Shown here one piece after another: positions 7,889 through 15,878 of a stretch of 64,000 bases of DNA. Made by a program: the position numbers and the translations under genes. The stretch's first letter is position 1. Each line of letters starts with the position of its first letter. This stretch comes from Paracoccaceae bacterium (GTDB lineage Bacteria; Pseudomonadota; Alphaproteobacteria; Rhodobacterales; Rhodobacteraceae), in assembly GCA_017510335.1 (NCBI GenBank), contig JAFWNM010000028.1:186001-250000 (forward strand). Direction: 5' to 3'. Under the pieces are notes generated by a model. The model worked only from the letters and a program-made list of their open reading frames with translations, ran no database searches and was not told the DNA's origin.

Positions 7889-8788
7889 TCATGCGCCAGC
7901 AGGTGCGAAAATCCGCCGCAACGCTTCAAGAAATGGCAGGTCTTCGCGCCAGTCCGGATGACGGCGCGCGCGTTCCGCCATCCAGCCATCTTCGAGGTCG
8001 CGCAGGGCCACGCGGGCAACCTCTGGCGGGACCGATACGGCCTTGCCCTGTAGCATGTCGATGCTCGCCTGCACACGCTGCGCGCCCGGATTGCGCTCCC
8101 ACCCCGGATCGATGCCCACAGGCACGCGGCGCACTTCGCCGGTGCGGGTGTTTGTCACATCATGCATTGGCACGTCTGGGCTGGTGCTGATCCCGCGCTC
8201 TTCAGCCTGCGTGCCCGTTAGCTGGCGCACCCAGCATTTGCAGCCCCAGCCATTAGGCGGATACCAGGAGGCCCAGAACGGATCATCGGCAGCAAGCACC
8301 ATCCCTTCCTTCGCCTGGTGATGGGGGCGGTGGCGCTCGGACGGGCCAAGGCGGTATTCCAGATAGGGCAGCGCACGCTTGCTGCGCTGGATGCGCTCCC
8401 ACTGGCCAGCAGCCCGGGCTGCGCGCAGGTTGGACTGGTAGATCACGCGCAATCGGCGGGGCGATCCAAGCTGGACCGCGCGCGCCTCTCCTGTGGCAGG
8501 ATCGACCATTATGGATTGTCCCCACCAGCCGCGTGCCTCCAGACGCGGGCGCAGGTTGCGCTGGAACTGCTCAAAAGGAATGCCCTCATCCAGCGCGCGC
8601 TGCAGCTCGTCGCGGATATCCTTCAGGACATCCATCTGCATGGCCTTGGCCACGGTGAAGGCCGTCGCGTGTTCTTCCGGTTCGACATCCTGCCAGCTGA
8701 AGGCAGGCAGCCAGTCCTTGTTTGCAAGAAAGCGCGAGGCTTCGGGCGGCGGGCCGGGGGTGAAGGAATACGCCGGGCGGTCAGCCAT
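7889..8788 (-). CDS. Head morphogenesis protein (Mu gp30/F, SPP1 gp7 family)
   Basis: This 299-residue minor head protein belongs to the Mu F-like / SPP1 gp7 family, associated with the portal and early capsid assembly. The central region has the family pattern LRVIYQSNLRAARAAGQWERIQRSKRALPYLEYRLGPSERHRPHH, and the Cys-containing FWASWYPPNGWGCKCWVRQLT segment is a hallmark. The start MADRPAYSF at 8788 overlaps the portal gene's end by 8 bp; an upstream in-frame start is ignored because it reads deep into the portal gene. Confidence 0.92.
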   Translation of the reverse strand: MADRPAYSFTPGPPPEASRFLANKDWLPAFSWQDVEPEEHATAFTVAKAMQMDVLKDIRDELQRALDEGIPFEQFQRNLRPRLEARGWWGQSIMVDPATGEARAVQLGSPRRLRVIYQSNLRAARAAGQWERIQRSKRALPYLEYRLGPSERHRPHHQAKEGMVLAADDPFWASWYPPNGWGCKCWVRQLTGTQAEERGISTSPDVPMHDVTNTRTGEVRRVPVGIDPGWERNPGAQRVQASIDMLQGKAVSVPPEVARVALRDLEDGWMAERARRHPDWREDLPFLEALRRIFAPAGA

Positions 8789-10301
8789 CCTGCACATCCC
8801 CTTGAGCACGTGCCAGGAACATGCCCTTGACCAGAACATCGATCACGCGTGCGCTGTCGATCGGGCCGAGCGCGTCCAGCCTCAATAGCGCGTCCTCATA
8901 GCTCGCCGCATTCCTGATCGCCTCCTCGACCGGGTCGAGCACCTCGCGCATGACGGGTTGCCAGTCTTCCAGCATCTCCGCCTCGATCTCGTCCAGCGCA
9001 TCCTCCGGGGCGTCACCCTTGCGGTTCAGCGCCAGCGCGGGCGGATCGGCGGGCGGGGGCGTACCGCCCACAACCTCCTCGCCATTCTGTGGCTCCGAGA
9101 ACTTGAGCGCCGTGCGCAGTTCGCGCGAAGGCACGCGCAACCCGCGCCCGATCAGACCCTCTGCAGCCTTCATCCGCTCGGTCGTATTGTCTGGCTCCGC
9201 AATCTCGATGAAGACTGTGGGGTAGCCTTCCTGCACCCCGTAATTCAGATCGACATAGGGTTTGACAATATCGCGCTGGATCGTGCCGGTTACCCCGCGA
9301 GCATCCGCCGCTGCAATGTCATGGCGCACCTCGTTATGGACCTGCGCCTGCGCCTGGCTGGATCCGTTATCGCTGGTCATTGTCTGGCCAAGCACTGCTT
9401 TTGACGTCTGCTCGTCCAGATAGCGCGCAAGGTTCTCAAACAGGTGCTCGCCACCCGCACCCCCCGCAACGGCCTCAAACTCGATGCGCATGCTCTCGGG
9501 TAGAACGGCGGCGGCATCAGTTCCGATATTGGCAACAGCTTGGAACAGCTTTTCGACATCCTCGCGCGTAGCGTCAGGGCCGTAGCGCCCCAGTCTCAGC
9601 GGCAGGCCATAAAGCTCGGCGAAGGCCACCCAATCCTTCAGCGCAAATGCCTTGCACATCCAAGTGAAAGCCGAAAGCCGCGCAAGTCCTCCGCGCAGGG
9701 GGATGCCTGATTTCAGGCGGGGTGTGTGATAGGCGAATTTGAAGGGTGCAAGCGGGATTCCGTCCACCGGGTCGGCCTCATCCAGCAGATGCGGCACACG
9801 CAAGGTGTCGCGGTCGAAACGGATGAAGCGCGGATCAACATGCTCGAAACGGTCGGGCCACCATTCGCGTTTGGACCGCGCCCAGTCGATTTCCACGACA
9901 GCAAAGCCCTTGCCCAAACCATCCAGCAGATCTTCAACCATATCGGCAAAGCCGGAATGCTCAGCGATCCGCGCGCGTACGGCCTCTGCGATTTCCTTGT
10001 CGCGGGCACTGTCGGACGCTGGCTTGACCTGCGCGCTCACGCCAGAGACTGCGCGCTTGCGTACACCAAGCACAGAGGCGTAATGCGGATCGCGCTCCTC
10101 CATTTCCTCGGCCAGCGTGACGTAGGGAACGTGATCCCCCTGATCACAGGCTGCCAGGATCGAGGCCAGCCGTTGCGGGGTCAGCCCCGATGCGGTGCTG
10201 CCGCCCCAGGCCTGCCGGATACCGGTAATGCCCGGGCGCGCCATGGTTTGCGTCAGGGTCTGCGTTTTGACCGGGCGACCGTATTGATCGAGCAACGCCA
10301 T
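8781..10301 (-). CDS. Portal protein (Mu gp29 family, DUF935)
   Basis: This 506-residue portal of the DUF935 family forms the dodecameric ring through which DNA is packaged. The N-terminus has YGRPVKTQTLTQTMARPGITGIRQAW; later ERDPHYASVLGVRKRAVSG and the KDWVAFAELYGLPLRLGRYG block are diagnostic. The C-terminal 80 residues (EMLEDWQPVMREVLDPVEEAI) form a helical crown. The ATG shares one base with the terminase stop (TGATG). Confidence 0.94.
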   Translation of the reverse strand: MALLDQYGRPVKTQTLTQTMARPGITGIRQAWGGSTASGLTPQRLASILAACDQGDHVPYVTLAEEMEERDPHYASVLGVRKRAVSGVSAQVKPASDSARDKEIAEAVRARIAEHSGFADMVEDLLDGLGKGFAVVEIDWARSKREWWPDRFEHVDPRFIRFDRDTLRVPHLLDEADPVDGIPLAPFKFAYHTPRLKSGIPLRGGLARLSAFTWMCKAFALKDWVAFAELYGLPLRLGRYGPDATREDVEKLFQAVANIGTDAAAVLPESMRIEFEAVAGGAGGEHLFENLARYLDEQTSKAVLGQTMTSDNGSSQAQAQVHNEVRHDIAAADARGVTGTIQRDIVKPYVDLNYGVQEGYPTVFIEIAEPDNTTERMKAAEGLIGRGLRVPSRELRTALKFSEPQNGEEVVGGTPPPADPPALALNRKGDAPEDALDEIEAEMLEDWQPVMREVLDPVEEAIRNAASYEDALLRLDALGPIDSARVIDVLVKGMFLARAQGDVQDG

Positions 10302-11710
10302 CAGATCACTCCTTTCATACCGCCAAGGCCCGAAGTCAGCCTGATGCGGCGCATGTCATCATCACCGCCACCACCACGCGGAACGGGGCGGTATTCATAG
10401 GGCTGGTAGGTCGAGCGTGCGGCGCCCACGGCCAGCGCACCGGCCCAGAACCGGTCCGCATGCCCGTCTGTATCGCCATCGGCCACCAAACGGCGCTGAC
10501 CCGTGATCCCCACCTGTGACTGGATGGCGTGCAGATCGGCGCGCAGGACCACATCACCAGCAGGTATGCGGGCGCGACGTTCTTCCATGGCTTCCTTAAG
10601 CGCTGTCGCAAGATCAAGCTTTGTAGCGGTCGAGAACAGCACGCCTTCGACGCGGCTTTCCCCATGTCGACGTTTGGCATCCTCGACAGGTTTTTCGCCC
10701 ATGCCGGTCTGGTCGATCGCGCAACGCACCACATGGTACCGGCGCATCACGTCGGCGAGCAACTGATCCTGTTCGGCAAACTTGATCCGGCGGCGTGCGA
10801 TGATCTCGCGCGTCCAGAGCACATCACCCACCTGCTCCAACACCCAGATGACGAACAGGTCATTGCGGGCTGCGATATCGACGCCCACGAAACACGGGCC
10901 ACCCTGATATAGCGCGGGCAGCCCGGCGGCGGGGTGCTCATTGGCAGAGATCAGATCATAGCTCAGCCATGCGGTGGCTTCGTCCAGCCACTTCAGCTCG
11001 TATTCCTGCGCCCAGGCATCCTCGTCGGCCATGCCACGGCGCAGCATGTCGATGTCGCGGTCCAGCCCTTGGCGCACGGCCTCGTAGATATCGACGATGT
11101 GGCGCGACCAGACGCTGTCCTCGGCAGTCATCAGCTCATAGAACTTGTTGCCCTTGCCATTGGGCGTGGAAATCACGCGCAGTTTCAGGCCAGATTTGGA
11201 TATCACCGGAAAAAGCGCCGCCCAGATTTCGCGCGACTTCGCATGGAAACCGAATTCGTCCAGGATCACATTGGCCGAAAACCCGCGCGCCGTGTCGGGG
11301 TTCGCAGGTAACGCCGTGATGCGCGAGCCATTGGGAAACTTCACTTCCAGCGACTTGTAGACCGCATCGGGGCCTTTCTCCTGGGGGGCACGGAACTCGC
11401 CCTCTTCAAAGCGCGGTTCGCCCCCTTTCAACAAGGTGTTGTAGACCTCGTAAAAGCCCTTGGTGAAAGGCTTGATCACCTCAGTCATCATCTCGGCTGC
11501 CTGACGCTCGCCGCGTGACAGGATCACCCAGCGCGCCCGCCGGTCCTCGATCCACGACTGGAAGCAATCGTCGGCGCATTCGCCGCCCGTCGAGAAGGTC
11601 TTTCCGGTCTGGCGTGAAAACATGCCGATCTTGAACCGGCTCTGATCGTTGATCCAGCGGTTCTGGTAGGGCAGGAAGTTGACGACGCGGGCGAGTGCGG
11701 TGTCAGCCAT
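10301..11710 (-). CDS. Terminase large subunit (Mu gp28 family)
   Basis: This 469-residue packaging motor has a Walker A-like FSRQTGKT at about residues 31-38, a Walker B VILDEFG at about 148-154, and a nuclease half with VGVDIAARNDLFVIWVLE (first acidic residue) and CAIDQTGMGEKPVEDAK (second). It cuts and pumps phage DNA by headful packaging in Mu-like phages. It lies immediately upstream of the portal gene. The promoterless 82-bp space to its right separates it from the divergent moron at 11793. Confidence 0.94.
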   Translation of the reverse strand: MADTALARVVNFLPYQNRWINDQSRFKIGMFSRQTGKTFSTGGECADDCFQSWIEDRRARWVILSRGERQAAEMMTEVIKPFTKGFYEVYNTLLKGGEPRFEEGEFRAPQEKGPDAVYKSLEVKFPNGSRITALPANPDTARGFSANVILDEFGFHAKSREIWAALFPVISKSGLKLRVISTPNGKGNKFYELMTAEDSVWSRHIVDIYEAVRQGLDRDIDMLRRGMADEDAWAQEYELKWLDEATAWLSYDLISANEHPAAGLPALYQGGPCFVGVDIAARNDLFVIWVLEQVGDVLWTREIIARRRIKFAEQDQLLADVMRRYHVVRCAIDQTGMGEKPVEDAKRRHGESRVEGVLFSTATKLDLATALKEAMEERRARIPAGDVVLRADLHAIQSQVGITGQRRLVADGDTDGHADRFWAGALAVGAARSTYQPYEYRPVPRGGGGDDDMRRIRLTSGLGGMKGVI

Positions 11711-11792
11711 GGCGGACCCCTGCAGTACTAGGCCAAGCTGACATGGCAGTATATGCTAAAATCCGAATCTCTTTACCAATTTGGAGCAAATC

Positions 11793-12266
11793 ATGGATTT
11801 CGATTTCGAGACGTTGAACAACGCGGTCGGTCTGGCCAGGGATGTCGGTACGGCCACTGGAAACATCGCCAGAGCCATTCAAACCGTGCAGGGTCTTTTC
11901 CAGAAATCGCCAGTTGGCACTGATGCCGATATCAAACTTGCGCTCAGCGATCTGACTTTGCAGGTAGCAAATGCGCAGATGGCAAATGCGCATCTGAAAG
12001 GTCAGCTCTTGGCGCTGCAACAAGAACTCGGGAAAGCGAAAGCGTTTAAGTCGGACCTTGAAAAATACGTTCGACAGGAAACTCAAGCTGGAAGCATCGT
12101 TTATGCCTTCAACGATATGGACGCAGTAATGAGAGGTGAGCCGCTTCATTACCTTTGCGCATCTTGCATTGAAGACGGCCACAAGTCGATCCTTCAGGGG
12201 GACAAGTACTTTCGAAAATGCCCCAAGTGCAAAACTGAGTTCGGCTTTGAACCTTGGGGGGGTTAG
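11793..12266 (+). CDS. Inserted opposite-strand gene (moron) with coiled coil and Zn-ribbon
   Basis: This 157-residue protein is not recognised. Residues about 1-40 are amphipathic, 45-95 form a predicted coiled coil (SDLTLQVANAQMANAHLKGQ, LLALQQELGKAKAFKSDLEK), and the C-terminus has a zinc-ribbon-like pair, CASC and CPKC, about 25 residues apart. The start at 11793 is set by GGAG at 11783. It is the only plus-strand gene within the late cluster, sits between terminase subunits, and its base composition is clearly more AT-rich than its neighbours. This is typical of a lysogeny-expressed moron gained separately. A function in host physiology or phage exclusion is possible; none can be assigned. 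Confidence 0.8.
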   Translation: MDFDFETLNNAVGLARDVGTATGNIARAIQTVQGLFQKSPVGTDADIKLALSDLTLQVANAQMANAHLKGQLLALQQELGKAKAFKSDLEKYVRQETQAGSIVYAFNDMDAVMRGEPLHYLCASCIEDGHKSILQGDKYFRKCPKCKTEFGFEPWGG

Positions 12267-12277
12267 TTTCCTTGCCC

Positions 12278-12478
12278 TCACGCAGACACCTCGCGGATCG
12301 ACCACAGATACGGAACCCCGCACCAGACAGCGATGCGATTACGACAACCCAGATGATCGACCAAGTGATGCTTGCCGCAAATCACCGCCGCGATGCGCAC
12401 CCACCAGCGCGCCGCACGCCAATGGGCATCGGTGACGAGAATGAGCATCGAGCGGTCAATTCTGGCATCGTCAATCAT
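12278..12478 (-). CDS. Small hypothetical phage protein
   Basis: This 66-residue ORF begins with an ATG at 12478 overlapping the end of the DUF3486 gene by 8 bp and stops 11 bp short of the convergent moron. It contains a hydrophobic stretch (WWVRIAAVICG) and several Cys and Trp residues. No family is recognised. The overlap and the lack of other function for this interval support it, but its ribosome site is weak, so it could be non-coding. Confidence 0.45.
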   Translation of the reverse strand: MIDDARIDRSMLILVTDAHWRAARWWVRIAAVICGKHHLVDHLGCRNRIAVWCGVPYLWSIREVSA

Positions 12479-13016
12479 CACCAAACCCCATTATGCGCCG
12501 CGCCTTGGCTGCGGCCTCTTTGTCGATGTCGCCTGCCTCGACTGCCTCATCCAGCTTTGCAGCCTGCGCCTTGCGTTCGGCCACGATCAGGCTTTCACGG
12601 ATACCCGAGGACGCCATAACGTCCTTCAGCATCCGACCCAGAAAATGCAGTTCTTTAGGATCAATCTCCCCGCCCTGCTTCAGCATCTGTGATTGCATGA
12701 CTTTGAAAGCGAGCGTGGTGATCATCTGGAACAGCACGTTGTGGCGCTTGGCTTCCTCGGCCAGACCTTGTTCCTGCATCCAATCCGTCGCCCATGCGCT
12801 GGCCTGCTCTTGGTATTTGACGAACTCCTCGTATTCCTGACCGAAGGCATGGAGTGCGGATTTGCGGATGCGCAGTTCCGAGCCTGCCTCTTCCAGGCGA
12901 AAGTTCAGCGCCTCTGCCAGATCTTCATAACCACCGAAGCCGCGCGCGCGCAGCTCTTCCTGTAGCCATCCCTTCAACTCGGCGGGCAGCAGATCGACCT
13001 TGCGCGGCGGGGGCAT
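12471..13016 (-). CDS. Mu gp27-like protein (DUF3486), putative terminase small subunit
   Basis: This 181-residue DUF3486 protein stands where Mu gp27 stands, just before the large terminase subunit in the transcript. The N-terminus PRKVDLLPAELKGWLQEELRARGFGGYEDLAEALN contains a helix-turn-helix suited to DNA recognition; the rest is helical (MQSQMLKQGGEIDPKELHFLGRMLKD). A small terminase role is the accepted view for the family. The divergent moron now separates it from its partner gene. Confidence 0.88.
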   Translation of the reverse strand: MPPPRKVDLLPAELKGWLQEELRARGFGGYEDLAEALNFRLEEAGSELRIRKSALHAFGQEYEEFVKYQEQASAWATDWMQEQGLAEEAKRHNVLFQMITTLAFKVMQSQMLKQGGEIDPKELHFLGRMLKDVMASSGIRESLIVAERKAQAAKLDEAVEAGDIDKEAAAKARRIMGFGDD

Positions 13017-13019
13017 GGA

Positions 13020-13328
13020 TCAGACCCCGCGATTGCGCGGATGCGGGCGCTGGATGTCGGGATGCGTGGTTGCGCCCTGCGCGATCTCGATCCCGCGCTC
13101 CGTCGCTGTGGCGATGACAAAATCGCCGCGATCGTCGTTTTCCGTGAAACCGTTTTCGGCCAGCCACGTAAGTTCCGTGATGACTTGAGAGCGTGTCGAT
13201 GTCACACCTACGCCGCGCAGCACATCCACGAGGATCGAGGCATTTGATGTGAATTCCGAGCAGCGCTCCAGATGGCGCAGGATGGCCAGTCGCCGGTGTT
13301 TGCGCAGGGTTGCCAGATAGTCGCTCAT
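13020..13328 (-). CDS. Phage protein of the VpaChn25_0724 type (winged-helix)
   Basis: This 102-residue protein starts with YLATLRKHRRLAILRHLERCSEFTSNASIL, followed by a second helix-turn-helix-like region STRSQVITELTWLAENGF and a short beta wing. I recognise the pattern as a common small protein next to gp27 in Mu-like phages. A DNA-binding role is likely from the fold; target unknown. It overlaps the DUF2730 gene by 4 bp. Confidence 0.75.
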   Translation of the reverse strand: MSDYLATLRKHRRLAILRHLERCSEFTSNASILVDVLRGVGVTSTRSQVITELTWLAENGFTENDDRGDFVIATATERGIEIAQGATTHPDIQRPHPRNRGV

Positions 13329-13708
13329 CGCTTGCCTCCATCGAGCAGGTGATCTTCGTGGCGCGTGACCACCAACTCCAGCCGCTGCATCACCTTTGCA
13401 TTGCCTTCCATCACGGCGCGCATTTCACGCAGGTCTCCCCCCATCGAGGCGAGTGTCAGTTCCAGCTGGTGCAAAGCTGCATGGCCGGGCATGCTACCAA
13501 CAGTCTGGTTCAGACCCGCAATCTGATTGGCATGGCGCTCTGCAAGGCGCTCGGTTTCCACGAGCCGTACCTCGGTCTTGGCAAGGCGCTCGGATAGCTT
13601 GCGCGTCGGCCCCGAAAAGATCGACCAGGCCATGTTGGCGAAATTCGCGAGCGTGGAGAGGCCAGCAATCCAATAGATCAGGGGCGCAATATCCATCACT
13701 TCACTCAC
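13325..13708 (-). CDS. DUF2730 phage membrane/coiled-coil protein (possible spanin-like lysis accessory)
   Basis: This 127-residue protein has one N-terminal membrane segment (IYWIAGLSTLANFANMAWSIF) and a long coiled coil (LSERLAKTEVRLVETERLAER and LRGDLREM-type heptads). This is the DUF2730 layout found between the holin and gp26-27 genes in Mu-like phages. It may act as an inner-membrane spanin component, but that is an inference from topology and place. GTG start at 13708 overlaps the holin stop. Confidence 0.75.
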   Translation of the reverse strand: MSEVMDIAPLIYWIAGLSTLANFANMAWSIFSGPTRKLSERLAKTEVRLVETERLAERHANQIAGLNQTVGSMPGHAALHQLELTLASMGGDLREMRAVMEGNAKVMQRLELVVTRHEDHLLDGGKR

Positions 13709-14217
13709 GCCCCACCTCGCGTGACCCGCACGAAGTCCTTCAGCGTATGTCCACCCATGTAAAGCGCCATATATACGCTGGTCAGGCCCAGAAGTGTGGC
13801 GCTGTCAGTGGGCGGCAGGGCAATCTTCCAGATGGCGTTGGCCAGATGCAGTACCACGATATTCCACAACCACAGGAAGGCCAGCAGCCACATCATGAAG
13901 GGTCGCCAGGCCCAGCCCAGCCAATGGCCTTTCTGCTCGGCCTGAAGCAGCGCGAACTGGCCTTCAAGCCCCTGCGCATACAGCGCAACCATTTCCGGCA
14001 TCATCGCCTCGGTCGCGCGCACGGCATCGACCATGCGGCTTGGATCGCTTTCGGCCAACTGGCCCAGATCAGACGTGCCCACACCCGCGCGTCGGGCGAC
14101 AGCTTCCACCACGCTGGTTACCAGCTCCGAATTCCGCGAACCGATACGGTTGGAAAGAACCTGCCGGATCAATGGGGCACCGATCTGGGTTGCGACAGAG
14201 AGAAGGGCTGCACTCAT
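13705..14217 (-). CDS. Holin (3-TM type)
   Basis: This 170-residue protein has a soluble N-terminal half (VVEAVARRAGVGTSDLGQLAES) and hydrophobic segments WRPFMMWLLAFLWLWNIVVLHLAN and LLGLTSVYMALYMGGHTL, as in the Holin_3TMs group. The start MSAALLSVATQ at 14217 shares one base with the lysozyme stop. It would release the endolysin at the end of infection. Position directly after the endolysin supports the call. Confidence 0.82.
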   Translation of the reverse strand: MSAALLSVATQIGAPLIRQVLSNRIGSRNSELVTSVVEAVARRAGVGTSDLGQLAESDPSRMVDAVRATEAMMPEMVALYAQGLEGQFALLQAEQKGHWLGWAWRPFMMWLLAFLWLWNIVVLHLANAIWKIALPPTDSATLLGLTSVYMALYMGGHTLKDFVRVTRGGA

Positions 14218-15122
14218 CAGATGCTCCAGAGTTTGTGGGCAAGTTTGGGGAAGCGGGGCGCGATGGCCGCTGCCAACGCGTCGCGATAGCGCCATGCCAG
14301 CCACAGGCCCCAAAGCAGACCAACGGCAAGCACGGCCGGACCGATCCAAGCAAGCGCAGGATCCAGTTCCGCACTTGCCTGAACCGTAGTATCCGCACCA
14401 CCAGCGGCAGTAACGGCGGCAGGCGTCGCTGCCTTGGTTCGGCTGTCGATCACACGCTGAAGGGCCGAGAGCGTTGCGCGTCCGACAATCCCATCAACGG
14501 TCAGATCATGATCTTTCTGAAAGGCACGGATGGCAAACAGCTCAAAGCCACGTATATCATCGCCGATCTGATACCCCAGCTTCAAAAAAGCAGCGCGTGC
14601 GGCAGCCATTTCTTCGCGCGACAAGTCAACGACAACACGCGCCAGACCATCGCGGCCACCCTGCGCGCGTACACCTTGGCCGTAGTCACGATATCGCAGC
14701 ATGCGATATTCCTCTTCGCGCCGCCGTGTCAGGCCAGGCAATACGCGCCCGCCGCCCTTGTTCCAGGCCAACAGCCCCGCGCGCGTGGCGTCCCAGTTTC
14801 GCTCAGCCCAGCGCTTCACCCAGGATGCCCGACCGATTGCGCCGGTATTGAAATGGAATGACACGCCCGCGTCGAATTCATGCTGTTTCGCACGTGGCAT
14901 TGCAGCTTTGACGGCAGGCTCATAGTTGTGCCGTAGCGCCAATTGCAAAAGGCGCGTGGACTCTGCCTCGCTGATTGTCATGCCCGCACGCGGTTTTACC
15001 ACGCCCGAAGCAGCTGTAAGACCAACGCCAATGGTCCAGACACCCGCCGGGCAGCGATACGCCTTGAGAACATCGCCCTCATGCCGTTTCTTGAAGGCAA
15101 TCCCTTGTGCGCTTGTTTGCAT
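14217..15122 (-). CDS. Endolysin: GH24 lysozyme + peptidoglycan-binding domain + C-terminal TM helix
   Basis: This 301-residue endolysin has three parts. Residues 1-150 are a T4/P21-type lysozyme with the catalytic spacing E15, C24, T30 in KKRHEG..RCPAGVWTIGVGLT. Residues about 165-230 are a PG_binding_1 domain ending in KDHDLTVDGIVGRATLSALQ. Residues about 255-290 hold one membrane helix (IGPAVLAVGLLWGLWLAW). The Cys in place of Asp is seen in other phage lysozymes. No N-terminal signal is present at the ATG chosen; a GTG 11 codons earlier would add a few hydrophobic residues. The C-terminal anchor suggests tethering to the inner membrane until holin action. Confidence 0.9.
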   Translation of the reverse strand: MQTSAQGIAFKKRHEGDVLKAYRCPAGVWTIGVGLTAASGVVKPRAGMTISEAESTRLLQLALRHNYEPAVKAAMPRAKQHEFDAGVSFHFNTGAIGRASWVKRWAERNWDATRAGLLAWNKGGGRVLPGLTRRREEEYRMLRYRDYGQGVRAQGGRDGLARVVVDLSREEMAAARAAFLKLGYQIGDDIRGFELFAIRAFQKDHDLTVDGIVGRATLSALQRVIDSRTKAATPAAVTAAGGADTTVQASAELDPALAWIGPAVLAVGLLWGLWLAWRYRDALAAAIAPRFPKLAHKLWSI

Positions 15123-15152
15123 GAAAAAAACCCCGATCCAAACCGATAGGGG
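15123..15152 (-). terminator. Hairpin plus T7 tract between mor and lysozyme
   Basis: On the minus strand CCCCTATC-GGTTTG-GATCGGGG (15131-15152) forms an 8-bp stem with one mismatch, followed directly by seven T residues (15124-15130) and then the lysozyme ATG. This is a rho-independent terminator layout that would stop early transcripts arriving from mor. The late promoter's start point would fall at the base of the hairpin, so late transcripts would carry it at the very 5' end, where it could also mask the GGGG ribosome site. Confidence 0.55.
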
Positions 15153-15200
15153 CACATTCGCAAATCAGGGGGGATGGATACGCCTCGACAGGTGTCTAGG
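15152..15200 (-). promoter_or_regulatory. Predicted late promoter for lysis/head operon
   Basis: On the minus strand the near-perfect dyad CCTAGACA-CC-TGTCGAGG (15183-15200) is followed after 13 bp by CCTGATTTGCGAATGTGC (15152-15169). The second element matches the one before the head protease gene at 16 of 18 positions, with identical spacing. It lies between the Mor-like activator gene and the first late gene, the same place as Mu's lys promoter. Confidence 0.7.
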
Positions 15201-15240
15201 TCAGGCTGCCAGACGCGCTTCGTCACTCTGGCAGATCAGC

Positions 15241-15627
15241 CTATGTCCTGTCAAATGGCAGTGTGGGCTGGCGCGCGCCACGTTCGGCTTCAAGCTCTGC
15301 ACGCAGTCGGGACACCGTGCGCGTGTGCATATCGCACTTCAGCGCCACCTGTTGCAGCGATGCGCCGTCGCGCAACATGCGCCGCGCATCTTCGCGCCGC
15401 GCGAATTGACCGCGAAGATGGCCGCAGGGCAACAGCACCTTGCCAGGCCCAAGTGCATCGACAACGCGCGCGGTCGCCTCCTCGCCAATGATCTCGGCCA
15501 GCATCGACCCGGCGACGCGGCGGGGAATATGGATCTCGCATCCACCGCGCCGCCTGAGCAAGCGCACGGCCAGATCAAGGCCAATGGCGTCTTCAATCTG
15601 ACCAGCTATGCCCGGCAGTTGCGTCAT
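15241..15627 (-). CDS. Mor/C-family middle-late transcription activator
   Basis: This 128-residue protein resembles Mu Mor and C. The N-terminal half is a dimerisation region (LPGIAGQIEDAIGLDLAVRLLRRRGG, then the beta-strand IHIPRR). The C-terminal helix-turn-helix is DGASLQQVALKCDMHTRTVSRLRAE. Proteins of this family bind dyads overlapping -35 and recruit RNA polymerase to phage middle and late promoters. It is the last early gene before the late region, and the two dyads at 7714 and 15183 are its likely targets. Confidence 0.88.
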   Translation of the reverse strand: MTQLPGIAGQIEDAIGLDLAVRLLRRRGGCEIHIPRRVAGSMLAEIIGEEATARVVDALGPGKVLLPCGHLRGQFARREDARRMLRDGASLQQVALKCDMHTRTVSRLRAELEAERGARQPTLPFDRT

Positions 15628-15878
15628 TCCAGTACGCGCCCCCGACGCTTGGGGCCGATCCGGTTGTCGCAGCGATGTGCGCGCAGGACTGTCGTGACGG
15701 TGTTGTTCTCTATTCGATAGCTGAACCCGCCGATAATGATCCCGCAGGCCCCCAGCGTCGCCGCATGATCGACGCGTGCCCCGATCTCGCGGCGCAGGCG
15801 CTCGATATCCATACCCTGTACCCGCTCAAGATAGCGCAGCACAGCATGGTCCGACACAGAGACGCGGGACTTTTTCAT
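15624..15878 (-). CDS. Small phage early protein
   Basis: This 84-residue protein begins MKKSRVSVSDHAVLRYLERVQG and has a basic C-terminus (HRCDNRIGPKRRGRVLE). The SDHAVLRYLER segment is seen in many alphaproteobacterial phage proteins of unknown role. The start at 15878 overlaps the GemA stop by 4 bp, and the end overlaps mor by 4 bp. No function is assigned. Confidence 0.75.
   Translation of the reverse strand: MKKSRVSVSDHAVLRYLERVQGMDIERLRREIGARVDHAATLGACGIIIGGFSYRIENNTVTTVLRAHRCDNRIGPKRRGRVLE

Noticed and set aside
15241-15627. Mor-like protein as a general host regulator
   Set aside because: Its place as last early phage gene and the nearby late-promoter dyads fit a phage activator.
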